Assembly (NCBI RefSeq): GCF_017939745.1
Contig: NZ_JAGKQQ010000002.1
Location: forward strand, 682,001 to 746,000
DNA: 64,000 bases
Source of the DNA: Gemmata palustris
Lineage (GTDB): Bacteria > Planctomycetota > Planctomycetia > Gemmatales > Gemmataceae
Direction: 5' to 3'
Shown here: one piece after another, positions 43,931 to 51,861 of the stretch
Numbering within the stretch: the stretch's first letter is position 1
How the letters are laid out: every line of letters starts with the position of its first letter
Program-made: the position numbers and the translations under genes
The notes under the pieces: generated by a model
Databases searched by the model: none
The model's input: only the letters and a program-made list of their open reading frames with translations
Told to the model about the DNA's origin: nothing

Positions 43931-45824
43931 ACGGGTACACGACCGGGTTCCCGCCCAGGATGCCGCCGGAGCCGGAACCGAGACCGGGGAGGCCACCGCT
44001 GCCCGGATCTTGTTGTAGACCAGAACCCGGCACGGCCGGTCTCGCTCCGCCACTGAGCGGGTCTTGTGGCTGGCCCCCGCCGGTGAGTATCCCGTCGCCC
44101 GTGAACGGCGTCTGCCCCCGGTTGACGGGCGCCCCGGCCCACAGGATCTCGTCTGAGAAGTTCCGGGTCGTGCTCAGCGACACGTCCTGCAGTTGCGGGG
44201 ACAGGAACGGCGGGATCGGGGCCGCGAGCGAGACGATTGTCGGGTCGATAACGCCATAACTGTAGTGTCCGGCGACTTTGTGGACCGGCATCACCCCGTC
44301 CGGGGACAGTTCGACGTTGGACACCGTCACCCCGCCGCGAAGGGGCACGAAGTTCGGGTCTTTTGACTCGAACGTGGGGAGCACCGGCGGGGCACCGGTT
44401 CGCATCGCCACCCAATCGACTTCGAGCGTCATGGCCCCGCCGTGTACCGTCACGGCTTTGGCCTTCTTCCCGTTCGGCCCGACGCCAGTCGCGGGCATCA
44501 TCACCACGCCCGTATCGAAGGCGTAGGACGAGGTGAGCTCGTAGGTTTCGTAGGGGGCCGTGTCGGTGTACGCGGTGGCCCCGCGGGTCGATAACGTGGT
44601 GTCACCAATGGTCAACTCGAACCCGGCGGCCCGGGTTTCGGCGTCCGCCAGCATCTCCCGGTTGGGTTGGTCGCCACCCTTCGCGGACCGCAACTCGGTC
44701 ACGATCACTTCGGCCGCGGCACACGGGTCTTTAAACACCGCGGCGACCAGTGCCGTGAGCCGCTTGCGGATCGGCGGGGCGAGCCCGGGGCGCCCCTCCT
44801 GGATGCCGGGCATCTGCCCGACCGACGGCATGACGGCCGGACCGGGTGGCTTGCCCAACGCCGCAATTGCGGCCCCCGCCGCCGCACCTATGAGCCCGGC
44901 CGTGAACCCGCCGACGGGCGAGAGTTGTGCTTGCATCGCGACCTGCACGGACGGCGACTTGAGGTCTTCGCTGAACGAGCCCCACGCCATTGGCACGCTC
45001 TCGAACCGTTCGCTCCGAAGCTTGCTGTAACACATCGACATCGCGACGTTGAGCAGATCCTTGCGGCTCGTCCCCTTCTGGCCGGTGAGCGTCAGTTCGA
45101 CCCGCCCGGTCCGCCGGAACCCGGGCTTCGGGCACTCGATCGTAAACCGCCCGTTCCAGTCGAGGGCCGGGAACGGGGGCATGTAAGCCTGCTCCATGTC
45201 GTCGAACGAGAACGCCAGCTCGGTCCCGTTCGGGTGCAACGTGTACTTCGCGGATTTGCGCTTGTAGTCCGGGAGAATGGGCGGCGTCACTTGGTCACGG
45301 AAGTTGTCCGCGGACTGGAGCAAATCGCCCCGGACGACCAGCTTCCCGTGCGTGCTGATGTGCGAGTAGTTGAGCTCGTCGAACGATTCGCTCTGCTCCC
45401 ATCGCAGACTCACTACCGGATCAGTCAGGGCGTTGTTTCCGCAGTCGTAAGTCGAGATTTTGTACCCCACGTCGATGAAGAACGTGCCGGGGTTGATTTC
45501 GGTGATCGTGGCCGGCTGGATCGGGTTCGGCCCCAGATCTGCGTCGGGCCGCCCGTCGATCGGTTGCCACTGGATGATCGGGACGCCGTTCACTTCGTAG
45601 TAGATCGACCGCCGGGGCATGTTCAGCATGTGGCGGATGTCGGCCAGCAACAGGGCCGAGTTCGTCGGGATGGTGCTCTGAAGTGACGCGATGCCCCGAG
45701 CCCGGATCGTGCTCGTATTGCAGACCACGTCGGTGCCGCCGACCGAGTCACGCTTGGTGTCGAACTGTACCGAAGCGCTTTTGAGGAGATGGAACCGGAT
45801 GCCGTTAACGGTGAGTACGCTCAT
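43929..45824 (-). CDS. Large element protein, possible tail or baseplate-type structural protein
   Basis: A 631-residue protein starting MSVLTVNGIRFHLLKSASVQF. The first ~280 residues are beta-rich (KISTYDCGNNALTDPVVSLRW, NGRFTIECPKPGFRRTGRVEL). A small hydrophobic Gly/Ala segment is near 310-330 (GGFTAGLIGAAAGAAIAAL), and the C-terminus after about 575 is Gly/Pro-rich. There is no signal peptide and no enzyme motif. It is divergent from the tail-tube-like gene with palindromes between, so it may be part of the same structure. The family is not recognised. Confidence 0.6.
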   Translation of the reverse strand: MSVLTVNGIRFHLLKSASVQFDTKRDSVGGTDVVCNTSTIRARGIASLQSTIPTNSALLLADIRHMLNMPRRSIYYEVNGVPIIQWQPIDGRPDADLGPNPIQPATITEINPGTFFIDVGYKISTYDCGNNALTDPVVSLRWEQSESFDELNYSHISTHGKLVVRGDLLQSADNFRDQVTPPILPDYKRKSAKYTLHPNGTELAFSFDDMEQAYMPPFPALDWNGRFTIECPKPGFRRTGRVELTLTGQKGTSRKDLLNVAMSMCYSKLRSERFESVPMAWGSFSEDLKSPSVQVAMQAQLSPVGGFTAGLIGAAAGAAIAALGKPPGPAVMPSVGQMPGIQEGRPGLAPPIRKRLTALVAAVFKDPCAAAEVIVTELRSAKGGDQPNREMLADAETRAAGFELTIGDTTLSTRGATAYTDTAPYETYELTSSYAFDTGVVMMPATGVGPNGKKAKAVTVHGGAMTLEVDWVAMRTGAPPVLPTFESKDPNFVPLRGGVTVSNVELSPDGVMPVHKVAGHYSYGVIDPTIVSLAAPIPPFLSPQLQDVSLSTTRNFSDEILWAGAPVNRGQTPFTGDGILTGGGQPQDPLSGGARPAVPGSGLQQDPGSGGLPGLGSGSGGILGGNPVVYP

Positions 45825-45863
45825 GAGATATAGTACGCGACCGTCTGCGTACTATATCTCATG
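45822..45863. promoter_or_regulatory. 17-bp inverted repeat overlapping the start codon of the 631-residue gene
   Basis: The arms 45822-45838 and 45847-45863 are exact reverse complements with an 8-base centre. The left arm contains the ATG of the minus-strand gene, and the right arm contains a mirror ATG on the plus strand with no reading frame behind it. It could be an operator or an mRNA hairpin hiding the start codon. Confidence 0.65.
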
Positions 45864-45869
45864 GCGACC

Positions 45870-45889
45870 GAGTGGTCGCGCGACCACTT
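45870..45889. promoter_or_regulatory. Dispersed palindrome, site 3
   Basis: GAGTGGTCGCGCGACCACTT in the divergent promoter region between the 631-residue gene and the tail-tube-like gene, ending 13 bases before the latter's ATG. Confidence 0.8.
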
Positions 45890-45902
45890 TTGAGGGGCGA
45901 TC

Positions 45903-46412
45903 ATGGCCGTTGACGGGTACTGCGTGAACGGTGCGGCCCGGGTCCAGGTCGGGACCGGGAGCGCTGGGGCGTTGGAGTTGCTGGGGTACACCGACCGCGG
46001 TGTGCAGATCGACATCACCGAGTTGAAGAAGGACATCGTCACGGACATCTCGGGTGAAGCCCCGCAGGACGTGCAGGATATGAGCATGACGGCCCGAATC
46101 GTGGTCAACCTGATCGCGATGGACCGTGCCGTGTTCAAGAAGCTGCAAGGGCGTGGCGACCGGACCACGCCCGGGTTGGCGAACACGGCCGGTCTGGTGC
46201 TCGGTGCCGGCGGGTACCTGTTCCGCGTCGGGATCGAGTCGCCGTTCGACGAACCGTGGTCGTTCAACAAGTGCTTCATCCGCCCCGGGTACGGCACGAC
46301 GCTCGCGAGTGCCGCCAACCCGTTCCGCATCGAGTTCCAGGCGATCCCGTGGGCGGCTGCCACCGCCGTTACCAACAAGGACACGCCGCTCTGGACCCGA
46401 TCCCTTTCCTGA
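45903..46412 (+). CDS. Phage tail-tube-like protein
   Basis: A 169-residue protein, all beta except one helix. The layout is that of tail-tube proteins: LLGYTDRGVQIDITELKKDIVTD, then SMTARIVVNLIAMDRAVFKKL, then a strand region ending RIEFQAIPWAAA. The pattern of a reference plane, a changed-sequence strand pair and a helix with DRAVFKKL is typical. The next two genes fit the tail gene order chaperone then tape measure. I infer the family by pattern, not by a search. Confidence 0.6.
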   Translation: MAVDGYCVNGAARVQVGTGSAGALELLGYTDRGVQIDITELKKDIVTDISGEAPQDVQDMSMTARIVVNLIAMDRAVFKKLQGRGDRTTPGLANTAGLVLGAGGYLFRVGIESPFDEPWSFNKCFIRPGYGTTLASAANPFRIEFQAIPWAAATAVTNKDTPLWTRSLS

Positions 46413-46423
46413 GTTTAATCCCC

Positions 46424-46894
46424 ATGCTCAACTGGATTCGCCGCCTGTGGCCCCGGGGCCATAGGACGGTCTACTGCTTCCACGACGGTACCAAGACGCG
46501 GTACGCCGATCCGCTCGTCATCGCCCGGGAAGTCGAGCGGCTGTGCCCCGAGTACACGACGCTGCTCGGGTTCCTGGCGGAAGATCACAGTTTCGCGGGC
46601 GACTCCGGCCCGGTGGTGGACGACCTGCGACAGCAACAGAAGGACACGCTGGCCAAACTCGTGAAGGTGGCCCGTGAGGTATTCGGGGTTCAGAAGTCGC
46701 CCGACCCACTCATGGGGTTCGTGCTCACCGAAGCGGCGAGCTTCAAGTTGCTCGGGGACTGGCTCGTGTGGATGAGCACCGCCGCGGAAGACGCCCGCCC
46801 TTTCTCGAACTGGCCGTCGCGGGCCTCACCTTCGATGCCGCCCGACTCCCCTACCGGCTCCTCTGCGGGCTCTGGTTCTATCGAGAAGACGTAG
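46424..46894 (+). CDS. Tail assembly chaperone-like protein, unshifted product (gpG-like)
   Basis: A 156-residue zero-frame product starting 11 bases after the tail-tube-like stop (MLNWIRRLWPRGHRTVYCF). The first ~127 residues are helical. After the slippery site at 46798 the zero frame turns into a Ser/Pro-rich tail (SNWPSRASPSMPPDSPTGSS) with poor codon use, and stops at 46894. Tail chaperones in siphophages and myophages are commonly made in short and frameshifted forms. Confidence 0.7.
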   Translation: MLNWIRRLWPRGHRTVYCFHDGTKTRYADPLVIAREVERLCPEYTTLLGFLAEDHSFAGDSGPVVDDLRQQQKDTLAKLVKVAREVFGVQKSPDPLMGFVLTEAASFKLLGDWLVWMSTAAEDARPFSNWPSRASPSMPPDSPTGSSAGSGSIEKT

Positions 46895-46965
46895 AGCGGC
46901 AGTACGAGAAGCGGGCGAACAAGATCGCCGGCCGGATCGCGACCGAAATTGCCCGGGCACTGTGA
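46424..46965 (+). CDS. Tail assembly chaperone-like protein, -1 frameshift product (gpGT-like)
   Basis: Reading the zero frame to the TTC at 46802-46804 and slipping back one base gives about 180 residues. The -1 part continues LELAVAGLTFDAARLPYRLL and ends with RIATEIARAL, rich in G/C third positions and hydrophobic residues, as expected for real coding sequence. The stop at 46965 is nine bases before the tape-measure-like gene. The gene position between tube and tape measure is the classical place for such a frameshift. No independent ribosome site is seen for the -1 part. Confidence 0.7.
46798..46804 (+). other. -1 slippery heptamer C CCT TTC
   Basis: In the zero frame the codons are CGC CCT TTC. 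Slipping one base gives CCC TTT, so both tRNAs (Pro, Phe) can re-pair, satisfying X-XXY-YYZ. It lies exactly where the coding signal passes from the zero to the -1 frame. Confidence 0.75.
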
Positions 46966-46974
46966 GGTAACGAA

Positions 46975-47976
46975 ATGGCCGCGACTCTCGACGACGTGCT
47001 GGACGAGCTGAAGAAGCAGGTCAAGTTGGCGACCGTCGCCAACACGATCGCGGCCGGCACGCAGCAACTCATGACGCAGGCGATGCCCGCCGGTCTCGTG
47101 GCCACGCCCCAAGCGGCACCGGCACAACCGCCCGCCGGTACTCCTTTACGTCAACCGCAACCCGGAACCGCCCCGGCCCCGCACCACAACCCCCAACAGC
47201 AGAACCAGCAGCAACAGGGCGGTCAAGGGCAGCAGCAGAACACCACCCGAAAGCGGCGGGGCAAGAAGTCCTCTCAGAGCTTCTGGAGCCGCGTGAGGGG
47301 CGGGATCGGCAACAAGATCAAGGGCGGGCGGCTGGGGCGAGCGTACAAGGGCGGGCAGAAGGGCGTCGGTTCGTTCCTCGGGGGCAAGGGGCCGTCCGGT
47401 ATGGGCGGGCTCGGCGGGGTGTCCGGTGCCGCGGCCCGACTCGCAGGCCCGGTCGCGGTTGTGGCCGGCGTTGTTCAGGGGTTGAATGAGTTTAGGAAGG
47501 CGATCGTGCAGGCCACCGACGAGCAGCTCTCCGCGGCACGGAAGCTCCGCGACGTGAGCGGCCAGATGGATGTGATTTTTGCCCAGGCGGACATCAAGGA
47601 CGCGATGCGGGGCATGCGGCAGGGCCGAGCACAGGCGGCCAGCACGGAGGCACTGTCGAACGCGGACCAGCGTCGCAAGGACGCAATGGAGCCGTTGGAA
47701 AATGCCGTCACGAACATCAAGAACGATGTGCTCGCGAAGCTGAACGACGCGATCATTCCCGCGATCGAAGTGTGTGCCGACATCGCCAAGTTCATCCAGC
47801 GGAATTGGCCGTGGTCGGTCAAAGAGGAAGAGAAGAAGAAAGAGGAACTCGGCTTGGCTGGCTCCATGCAAGCCGCTGAAGCAGAAGCGGCCCGAATTGC
47901 TGCGGAAGGGCGGCGGCTGATGGATCGGGCCAGAGCCGCGGGCGGAACATCGCGTCCAGGCGGGCGACTCCTCTAA
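46975..47976 (+). CDS. Tape-measure-like protein (short)
   Basis: A 333-residue protein: a helical N-terminus (LDDVLDELKKQVKLATVANTI), a Gln/Pro/Gly-rich linker with basic run (RKRRGKK), a Gly-rich region, one membrane-like helix (AARLAGPVAVVAGVVQGL), and a long helical C-terminus (EFRKAIVQATDEQLSAARKL). The sequence and gene order fit a tape-measure protein, but it is short, implying a stubby tail. GAGG lies seven bases before the ATG. The stop overlaps the convergent next gene by four bases. Confidence 0.55.
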   Translation: MAATLDDVLDELKKQVKLATVANTIAAGTQQLMTQAMPAGLVATPQAAPAQPPAGTPLRQPQPGTAPAPHHNPQQQNQQQQGGQGQQQNTTRKRRGKKSSQSFWSRVRGGIGNKIKGGRLGRAYKGGQKGVGSFLGGKGPSGMGGLGGVSGAAARLAGPVAVVAGVVQGLNEFRKAIVQATDEQLSAARKLRDVSGQMDVIFAQADIKDAMRGMRQGRAQAASTEALSNADQRRKDAMEPLENAVTNIKNDVLAKLNDAIIPAIEVCADIAKFIQRNWPWSVKEEEKKKEELGLAGSMQAAEAEAARIAAEGRRLMDRARAAGGTSRPGGRLL

Positions 47977-48464
47977 CCCTTCAACACGCCGCGGATCTTT
48001 TTGGTTGTGGCCCTCGCTTCGGCAGTGGAGTCAAACGAGCCGATCGCGAACCGGCCGACGGTGAAACCGTCCTCGATAGTGCCCGCCGCCTCTTCAGCTC
48101 GTGCCGCGTCCTTGCACAGATACACCACAACTCGCGTTCCGGCCCGTCCGTCGCCGATCCAGAAGTGTGCGGCAGGGCGGTCGGGTCGATCGACCACACT
48201 TGCTGTCGCGAATTCGACCGGCACGCCTTGCTGACGCAGATGTGCGGCGAGATCCTTGTGGCTGGCCCATTCCCTGTCTGTAGTGGGCACCCGTTTGCTG
48301 TGCGTCGCATCGCGGCCCGAGGTGGCGACGATCACGACCACTACGGTAGCGACCGAAAGAACCAGTAACGCCACCATTCCCAGAACGGCGGTCCGTCGGG
48401 CCTTCCGTTGCCGCGCGAAGCGGCGTCGCTCGATCAACTCCTCGTACTCTTCGTCCGCGTCCAC
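47973..48464 (-). CDS. Single-pass membrane protein with SPOR-like C-terminal domain
   Basis: The GTG at 48464 follows AGGAGGG by seven bases, giving 163 residues. A charged N-terminal segment, one membrane helix (AVLGMVALLVLSVATVVVVIV), then a small domain (FWIGDGRAGTRVVVYLCKDA; FAIGSFDSTAEARATTKKIR) resembling SPOR/sporulation-type repeats. It might anchor element proteins at the envelope. It is divergent from the DUF1580-like gene with palindrome site 4 upstream. Confidence 0.6.
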   Translation of the reverse strand: MDADEEYEELIERRRFARQRKARRTAVLGMVALLVLSVATVVVVIVATSGRDATHSKRVPTTDREWASHKDLAAHLRQQGVPVEFATASVVDRPDRPAAHFWIGDGRAGTRVVVYLCKDAARAEEAAGTIEDGFTVGRFAIGSFDSTAEARATTKKIRGVLKG

Positions 48465-48567
48465 TCTGAGCCCTCCTGAGATGCCCACAGTGTCTCCATT
48501 CGCCCGCCGATCTGCAATCTGAACGCCTTTTCACACCTCTGGCGATTGTCATTTCGCTCCTTAGAGC

Positions 48568-48587
48568 AAGTGGTCGCGCGACCACTC
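48568..48587. promoter_or_regulatory. Dispersed palindrome, site 4
   Basis: AAGTGGTCGCGCGACCACTC in the divergent gap between the SPOR-like gene (minus) and the DUF1580-like gene (plus). Confidence 0.75.
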
Positions 48588-48763
48588 TGTTGGCATCACA
48601 CCTGTCTCTCGGCGTGACGGCCAACGTGCCGTGTGTGGCACTGCGTGCCGTGTGTGTCAAACGTGTTGAAGAATTTACAGATTTCTACAGTCGGGAGCGA
48701 ATTGGCGGTGCGTATCATTCAGTATACGTGCGTACAAGACAATCGCCAACTCGGAGCCTTGCA

Positions 48764-49096
48764 ATGGGTACCGTGACACTCGCCAATCGCGTGCTGCAGG
48801 AGTCACTGTTGTCGCTGAGTGCGGCAGCTCGACTGTTTCCGCCCTTGCGGAAAAACTCAGCCGTCAAATCCTCCACGATCTGGCGGTGGGTCAGGGAAGG
48901 CGTAGCGACTCCTGGCGGGCGGGTGAAGCTCGAGGCGGTCCGGTGTGGCTGCTCGTGGATCACGTCGCGTGAGGCCGTAGAGCGGTTCGTCGCAGCCCAA
49001 AACCAATCCGCAAAGACGGCGGACTCCGTTGTGCAGGTCGCTGATACGAATGCCGATCGCGAGGCGGCCGAAGTCGCTTCGTTGCTCGGGATGTGA
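48764..49096 (+). CDS. DUF1580-like helix-turn-helix protein
   Basis: A 110-residue protein with GGAG seven bases upstream. The pattern SLSAAARLFPPLRKNSAV, SSTIWRWVREGV and WITSREAVERFVAAQNQ is that of DUF1580 proteins, which are frequent in planctomycete mobile elements and resemble excisionase-like winged helices. A hairpin terminator follows at 49107. Confidence 0.75.
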   Translation: MGTVTLANRVLQESLLSLSAAARLFPPLRKNSAVKSSTIWRWVREGVATPGGRVKLEAVRCGCSWITSREAVERFVAAQNQSAKTADSVVQVADTNADREAAEVASLLGM

Positions 49097-49106
49097 TCGA
49101 AAAAGC

Positions 49107-49138
49107 GAGCCGGCCGGGTCGCCAAACCCGGCCGGCTC
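49107..49138. terminator. 13-bp GC-rich hairpin
   Basis: GAGCCGGCCGGGT (49107-49119) and its exact reverse complement (49126-49138) enclose a 6-base loop, 11 bases after the DUF1580-like gene stop. Confidence 0.8.
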
Positions 49139-49180
49139 AATGTTCCCGGAGCCGACCAAAGCACCAAGGAAGTCAATTTC

Positions 49181-50353
49181 ATGTTACGCTCGCACCTCCG
49201 TGGTCGGAGGCATTTTCCAGATCCGTTCGCAAGATTTGGTCTCTTCGCCGGCCCGCCCGAGAACACCACGTCGAAAAGGTGTGTTCCTTCGTACCCCGGC
49301 GGTGCCGATGCGGTCGTCGCCGCGGCGTTCGCGTCGCGGCACGGACGTAGGCTCATTGAACTGTACAACGGCCGCCACTCATACCGTCACCCAGAACACG
49401 CGATGCTGGCACTGGCCCGAGGGCTGGCGTTCTGGGCGGGCAGCGACGAACGGCTGCTGGAGCTGCTCGTCATGAGGTCGCCTCTGGCTGGCGTCACTTC
49501 GATGGCCGCAAAGTGGTTCTCGGGTCGGCGATCGCGACATTATGGGCTGGAACGGGTCGTCCGGCCAGCGATCGCATCTCGCAGGTCATTTTGGGCCGCG
49601 CGTAACTTTCGGTCATCGACTCGTACCCCGCCCGAATCCTGTGGTGTTAACGCGAGCGGCTCGCACGCGGCTCAGGCGACGAGTCCCTCTTTAAAAGGGC
49701 AAAAAGAAAGCTGCAAGCCCTGCTGGTTCGAGCGAGCCGTGAGGCTTGCCGGATCAGAAGAGTGGCCCGCCGAATTGCTGAAACTTAGAGCGGCGACGCC
49801 GGCAGTTACGGCACGCCGTCGGATGGTCGCGGAGATCTGCCGCCATCTCGCAGACAGTACCCCTGGGGCCGAGTTCACAATCGGCTTGAAGCAACTCGCC
49901 GAAGCGTTGGGCGTGTGCGAGCGGACCGCCTGTGGAGACCGCCTCGCACTGGAAAAGCTCGGCATTATCAAACGTCTGGAAACCGGATCAAATCTCACGG
50001 GGCGTGTTTCACGCTTTGTGTGGATCGGGTTGAGCAGTCGAGATCAAGAGATCACGCCTACCACTAATCAGGAACCCCATGAACAACACGAGCCCACCCG
50101 AAGTAGCCAACGTGCCGCTGGCGGATATCGATTTTGGCCCCGCGAAGAAGGGCCGGGCCGCTCTCAACGCGGAGGCCGTGGAGCGGTATGCCGAGACCGA
50201 ATCGGAGTGGTCGAACTCGAAGCCGATCGACCTGTTCTACGGCCACGTTCCCGACGGCGGGCGGTACTACTTTGCGGGCGACGGCTGGCACCGTGGAGAA
50301 GCCATGCTCAAGCTGAAACGCCAAACGATCAAGGCGACCATTACCCGCTGTGA
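49181..50353 (+). CDS. Primase-associated helix-bundle domain plus winged helix
   Basis: A 390-residue frame from an ATG with AAGGAAG upstream. Residues about 45-130 match the helix-bundle domain found in NrS-1-type and other phage primase-polymerases (LIELYNGRHSYRHPEHAML, LARGLAFWAGSDERLLELL, then AKWFSGRRSRHYGLERVV). Residues about 215-290 form a winged helix (FTIGLKQLAEALGVCERTA; LEKLGIIKRLETGS). The polymerase part itself is missing. The last ~90 residues overlap the ParB-like gene by 275 bases and look like shadow sequence, so the true C-terminus probably ends near 50070 and a frameshift is possible. Confidence 0.6.
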   Translation: MLRSHLRGRRHFPDPFARFGLFAGPPENTTSKRCVPSYPGGADAVVAAAFASRHGRRLIELYNGRHSYRHPEHAMLALARGLAFWAGSDERLLELLVMRSPLAGVTSMAAKWFSGRRSRHYGLERVVRPAIASRRSFWAARNFRSSTRTPPESCGVNASGSHAAQATSPSLKGQKESCKPCWFERAVRLAGSEEWPAELLKLRAATPAVTARRRMVAEICRHLADSTPGAEFTIGLKQLAEALGVCERTACGDRLALEKLGIIKRLETGSNLTGRVSRFVWIGLSSRDQEITPTTNQEPHEQHEPTRSSQRAAGGYRFWPREEGPGRSQRGGRGAVCRDRIGVVELEADRPVLRPRSRRRAVLLCGRRLAPWRSHAQAETPNDQGDHYPL

Positions 50354-51374
50354 GTCCGCCGCAGAAGCCGAACGGCAGGCCACGCTGTTCGCCTTGTCAG
50401 GGCGTGCGAACCGGGTCCACGGCGTGCCCCGCTCCAACGAAGACAAGCGGGCTGCGATTCGTAACGCCCTTCTGATGCGTGAGAACGAGGGCATGAGCGA
50501 CCGGCGGATCGCGGACCTGTGCGGCGTGAGCCACGTCATCGTTGGGAGCGTCCGCCATGAGATGACTTCGGCCGGGGAGCTCATCGGCAAAGCGTCGGCC
50601 GAAAACCCGGGCCGCGGTTACAAGGAGGGAGCAAACATCCGCGGTGGGTGCCACCGCGAGAGTAACGGCCGAATCGTCGTAACCGCCGCGACCGAAGTTC
50701 GGGAGCGGGAACAAAAGAGGACAGAATTGTCCGCTGGTAATTTAACCAGCGATGTGGACTCGAATCCGGTGACCGCGAGCCAAGCCGCTCCATCTGCTGG
50801 AGAAGTTCCCGCTCCTCAACCGGTACCCGAGACAGAGAAGCTCGGTACCTCCCGGGACGTTCAGGATCGGTACGGCCGTATCGTTCCTGAGTCACTGGCG
50901 AAGGTGTTCGCGGCCGCTTCTGACGCCCGCCGCGAGTGGTCGAGGAAGATCCGCGAGCTACGTGAGTTGCAGCAGTCTCTTCGCAAAGAGCACTTCGGCC
51001 TGATCCCGGATGAAGGGACGCTCCAGAGTATCGAAAAGACAATCGACAGTTTACGCAGCTTGGTCATCAACAGCCTGCCCGAGTCCGTGTGCCCGTCGGT
51101 AGGTCAGGGCGGGCAGCACGACGCCGAGACCGTGCTGAACAACCTCAAACAGTGCCACCTGTGCAACAGCCGAAAGTGGCTAACGAGCGATCAGATCGAC
51201 CGCCACGACAAGCTGCATAACGTCAAGGATCGCTGCACTCGGTGGGCGTCCGAACCGACCAAGCCCGCGACGAAAGTAACGGCCACCGAACGCAGTGAGC
51301 AAGAGGAACCTGCGAAGGCGAAGGAAGACGATGGGAATTACGACTACAAGTTGGGAACGGGGGCCGGACTATGA
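50079..51374 (+). CDS. ParB-like DNA-binding protein
   Basis: A 431-residue protein. Residues about 10-95 form a ParB/sulfiredoxin-type domain (VPLADIDFGPAKKGRAALN, IDLFYGHVPDGGRYYFAGD, WHRGEAML). A helix-turn-helix follows near 130-170 (MSDRRIADLCGVSHVIVGSV). A low-complexity linker leads to a coiled coil (ARREWSRKIRELRELQQSL) and a C-terminal zinc-finger-like CHLCNSRKWLTSDQIDRHDK with more Cys. Its DNA site may be the dispersed palindrome. It overlaps the next gene by four bases. Confidence 0.85.
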   Translation: MNNTSPPEVANVPLADIDFGPAKKGRAALNAEAVERYAETESEWSNSKPIDLFYGHVPDGGRYYFAGDGWHRGEAMLKLKRQTIKATITRCESAAEAERQATLFALSGRANRVHGVPRSNEDKRAAIRNALLMRENEGMSDRRIADLCGVSHVIVGSVRHEMTSAGELIGKASAENPGRGYKEGANIRGGCHRESNGRIVVTAATEVREREQKRTELSAGNLTSDVDSNPVTASQAAPSAGEVPAPQPVPETEKLGTSRDVQDRYGRIVPESLAKVFAAASDARREWSRKIRELRELQQSLRKEHFGLIPDEGTLQSIEKTIDSLRSLVINSLPESVCPSVGQGGQHDAETVLNNLKQCHLCNSRKWLTSDQIDRHDKLHNVKDRCTRWASEPTKPATKVTATERSEQEEPAKAKEDDGNYDYKLGTGAGL

Positions 51375-51766
51375 CCGCTCGCCAGTTGCTCGAAACGCTC
51401 CGCACCCAAAAGGTGGCGGTGAGTGTGGAGGGGTTGATTCTAAAGTGTCGGAGCACGATCCCGGAGGAACTCAAAGCCCCGCTCCGTGTCCTGCACACGG
51501 GCATGCGGGCCGTCCTCACGGGCCGTCAGTGGCTCGGCTTGAACGGCACCGGCCACACGATCGAACTGAGTACCGAGCAGGTCATTCCGGCGGAAATCAA
51601 TTACTTGTGCTGCCTGGGCGACGGGTCGATCGGCGGGCAGTGGCTGAAGATTTCCCGCAACGATCGTAGAGAGTGTGAAAAGCTGTTCGCTGGGTCGGAG
51701 GTCGAAGCGATCAAGCAGACCCAATGGGAGGAGCCGACAGCGGCCGAGGACACGACCGCGGCATAA
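51371..51766 (+). CDS. TubC_N-like docking-domain protein
   Basis: A 131-residue protein whose N-terminus (ARQLLETLRTQKVAVSVEGL, CRSTIPEELKAPLRV) matches the TubC N-terminal docking domain, a small module also found fused or adjacent to phage primase proteins. The rest is of unknown fold. The start overlaps the ParB-like stop, so the two are made together. Confidence 0.65.
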   Translation: MTARQLLETLRTQKVAVSVEGLILKCRSTIPEELKAPLRVLHTGMRAVLTGRQWLGLNGTGHTIELSTEQVIPAEINYLCCLGDGSIGGQWLKISRNDRRECEKLFAGSEVEAIKQTQWEEPTAAEDTTAA

Positions 51767-51861
51767 GTCCCGCTCGATGATATTGGCACGGTGAAACGCC
51801 ACAAAGTGTGGGAACGACCGAAATAGCCTCGTGGTTCTCAGCAAAGGCGGGAACCACGAGG

